Source: Flavobacterium micromati (GTDB lineage Bacteria; Bacteroidota; Bacteroidia; Flavobacteriales; Flavobacteriaceae). Taken from it: DNA of 64,000 bases. The stretch's first letter is position 1. The number at the start of each line of letters is the position of its first letter. The notes below the pieces were generated by a model that did no database searches, was not told where the DNA came from, and saw nothing but the letters and a program-made list of their open reading frames with translations. The position numbers and the translations under genes are program-made. This document shows, piece by piece, positions 63,261 through 64,000 of this stretch. Where the stretch lies: NCBI RefSeq assembly GCF_900129585.1, contig NZ_FQWF01000010.1:1-64000 (forward strand), written 5' to 3'.

Positions 63261-64000
63261 ATGCAAAAAGAACGTTTACTTTCACTCGATGTTTTTAGAG
63301 GATTTACCATTCTATTGATGACAATTGTAAATAATCCAGGAAGTTGGGCCCATATTTATCCACCTTTAAAACACGCGGAATGGCACGGCTGCACTCCTAC
63401 TGATTTAGTTTTTCCTTTTTTTATTTTCATCATGGGAACCGCAATTCCATTTGCAATGCCAGCAAAACATCTAGATTTTGCTGTTTTCAATAAAATTCTC
63501 GTTCGTTCACTTCGCATTTTTTGTTTGGGATTATTTTTAAATTTCTTTAGTAGAATCGAAGTATTTTCATTGGAAGGAATTCCGTTGCTGATGGTTCGGC
63601 TGCTGATAACTTTTGCGGTGGCGTACGCACTTTTAGGAAATTTCACTTTGAAAATTAAAACTTATCTCGTTTTTCTAATTTTTGGTGGTCTACTATTTTT
63701 GGCCTACAGCAGGATTCCCGCATTCGATGAAGTACGGATTCCGGGAGTTTTACAACGAATAGGAATCGTTTATTTCTTTGCTTCACTATTATATCTAACA
63801 TCAAATCTAAAAACACAAATTCTAGTAGTAGCAGCTATTTTACTAGTTTATTGGGGCTTAATGGCTCTAGTGCCTGTTCCAGGATTTGGAGAAGCTAATT
63901 TTGAAAAAGGAACTAATCTAGCAGCCTGGATTGATAATTTATTATTAAATGGCCATTTATGGGCATCATCAAAAACTTGGGATCCAGAGGGAATTCTTAG
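63261..64000 (+). CDS. NagX-like membrane protein (DUF5009/heparan-alpha-glucosaminide acetyltransferase-like), partial
   Basis: The frame starts MQKERLLSLDVFRGFTILLM and runs off the window edge after 246 codons. The N-terminal SLDVFRGFTI with VNNPGSWAHIYPPLKHAEWH, then GCTPTDLVFPFFIFIMGTAI and IPGVLQRIGIVYFFASLLYL, are typical of this family. The family contains human HGSNAT (transmembrane acetylation of glucosamine) and bacterial NagX proteins found in GlcNAc-use clusters. About seven membrane segments are visible so far. Acting on GlcN or MurNAc at the inner membrane is plausible. It appears to be part of the murQ operon. Confidence 0.85.
   Translation, partial: MQKERLLSLDVFRGFTILLMTIVNNPGSWAHIYPPLKHAEWHGCTPTDLVFPFFIFIMGTAIPFAMPAKHLDFAVFNKILVRSLRIFCLGLFLNFFSRIEVFSLEGIPLLMVRLLITFAVAYALLGNFTLKIKTYLVFLIFGGLLFLAYSRIPAFDEVRIPGVLQRIGIVYFFASLLYLTSNLKTQILVVAAILLVYWGLMALVPVPGFGEANFEKGTNLAAWIDNLLLNGHLWASSKTWDPEGIL

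Overview
The window looks like chromosomal DNA of a Flavobacterium-type bacterium (Bacteroidota). It is AT-rich. Several promoters fit the Bacteroidota pattern TTG-spacer-TAnnTTTG. Two SusC/SusD pairs are present, and many proteins carry flavobacterial-style lipoprotein signals. The organism assignment is inference from gene content.

Layout. 0.1-3.6 kb: a response-regulator-like protein and a BlaI/BlaR1-type pair with three dyad operators. 3.6-5.4 kb: a 46-residue protein overlapping apt tail to tail, a tRNA-Arg(ACG), a duplicated tRNA 3' end and decayed DNA. 5.4-12.6 kb: small or orphan genes (acidic protein, SnoaL-like protein, secreted DUF4242 protein, a DUF4242/cyclase-like/AraC fusion, a secreted subtilisin) separated by long gaps. 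12.6-13.4 kb: a light-driven sodium-pump rhodopsin with an NDQ motif. 13.7-14.8 kb: a tandem array of about 248-bp units, each with two hairpins. 15.1-24.9 kb: a lactate, stress and cation module (D-lactate dehydrogenase, lactate permease, universal stress protein, CaCA exchanger, P-type Ca ATPase) containing three pseudogenes (a UspA, a PepSY/DUF2490-like protein and a KatE-type catalase). 24.9-35.9 kb: GH130 phosphorylase, SbcCD, an amino-acid permease, a phosphoesterase/beta-propeller fusion and an esterase. 36-64 kb: an amino-sugar and peptidoglycan-recycling region.

The last region is the most coherent system. A SusCD pair (plus a DUF4397 lipoprotein), a second SusCD pair, GH20 hexosaminidase, NamZ exo-muramidase and a NagZ/serine-hydrolase fusion would take up and trim muropeptide sugars. 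A sodium:solute symporter and a NagX-like membrane protein are candidate inner-membrane steps. AnmK and MurQ convert anhydro-MurNAc to GlcNAc-6-P plus D-lactate. A NagB-like/PIG-L fusion may process the amino sugar, and an FAD/Fe-S D-lactate-type dehydrogenase may consume the lactate. A DeoR-family regulator sits in the middle. The 10-mer TAAATAACGC, or its complement GCGTTATTTA, recurs upstream of nagB, susC and anmK, and a related TAATAATGCA dyad precedes murQ, suggesting one regulon.

Long intergenic stretches are noted individually. Pseudogene calls rest on hand translation and recognition of family motifs, not on database searches.
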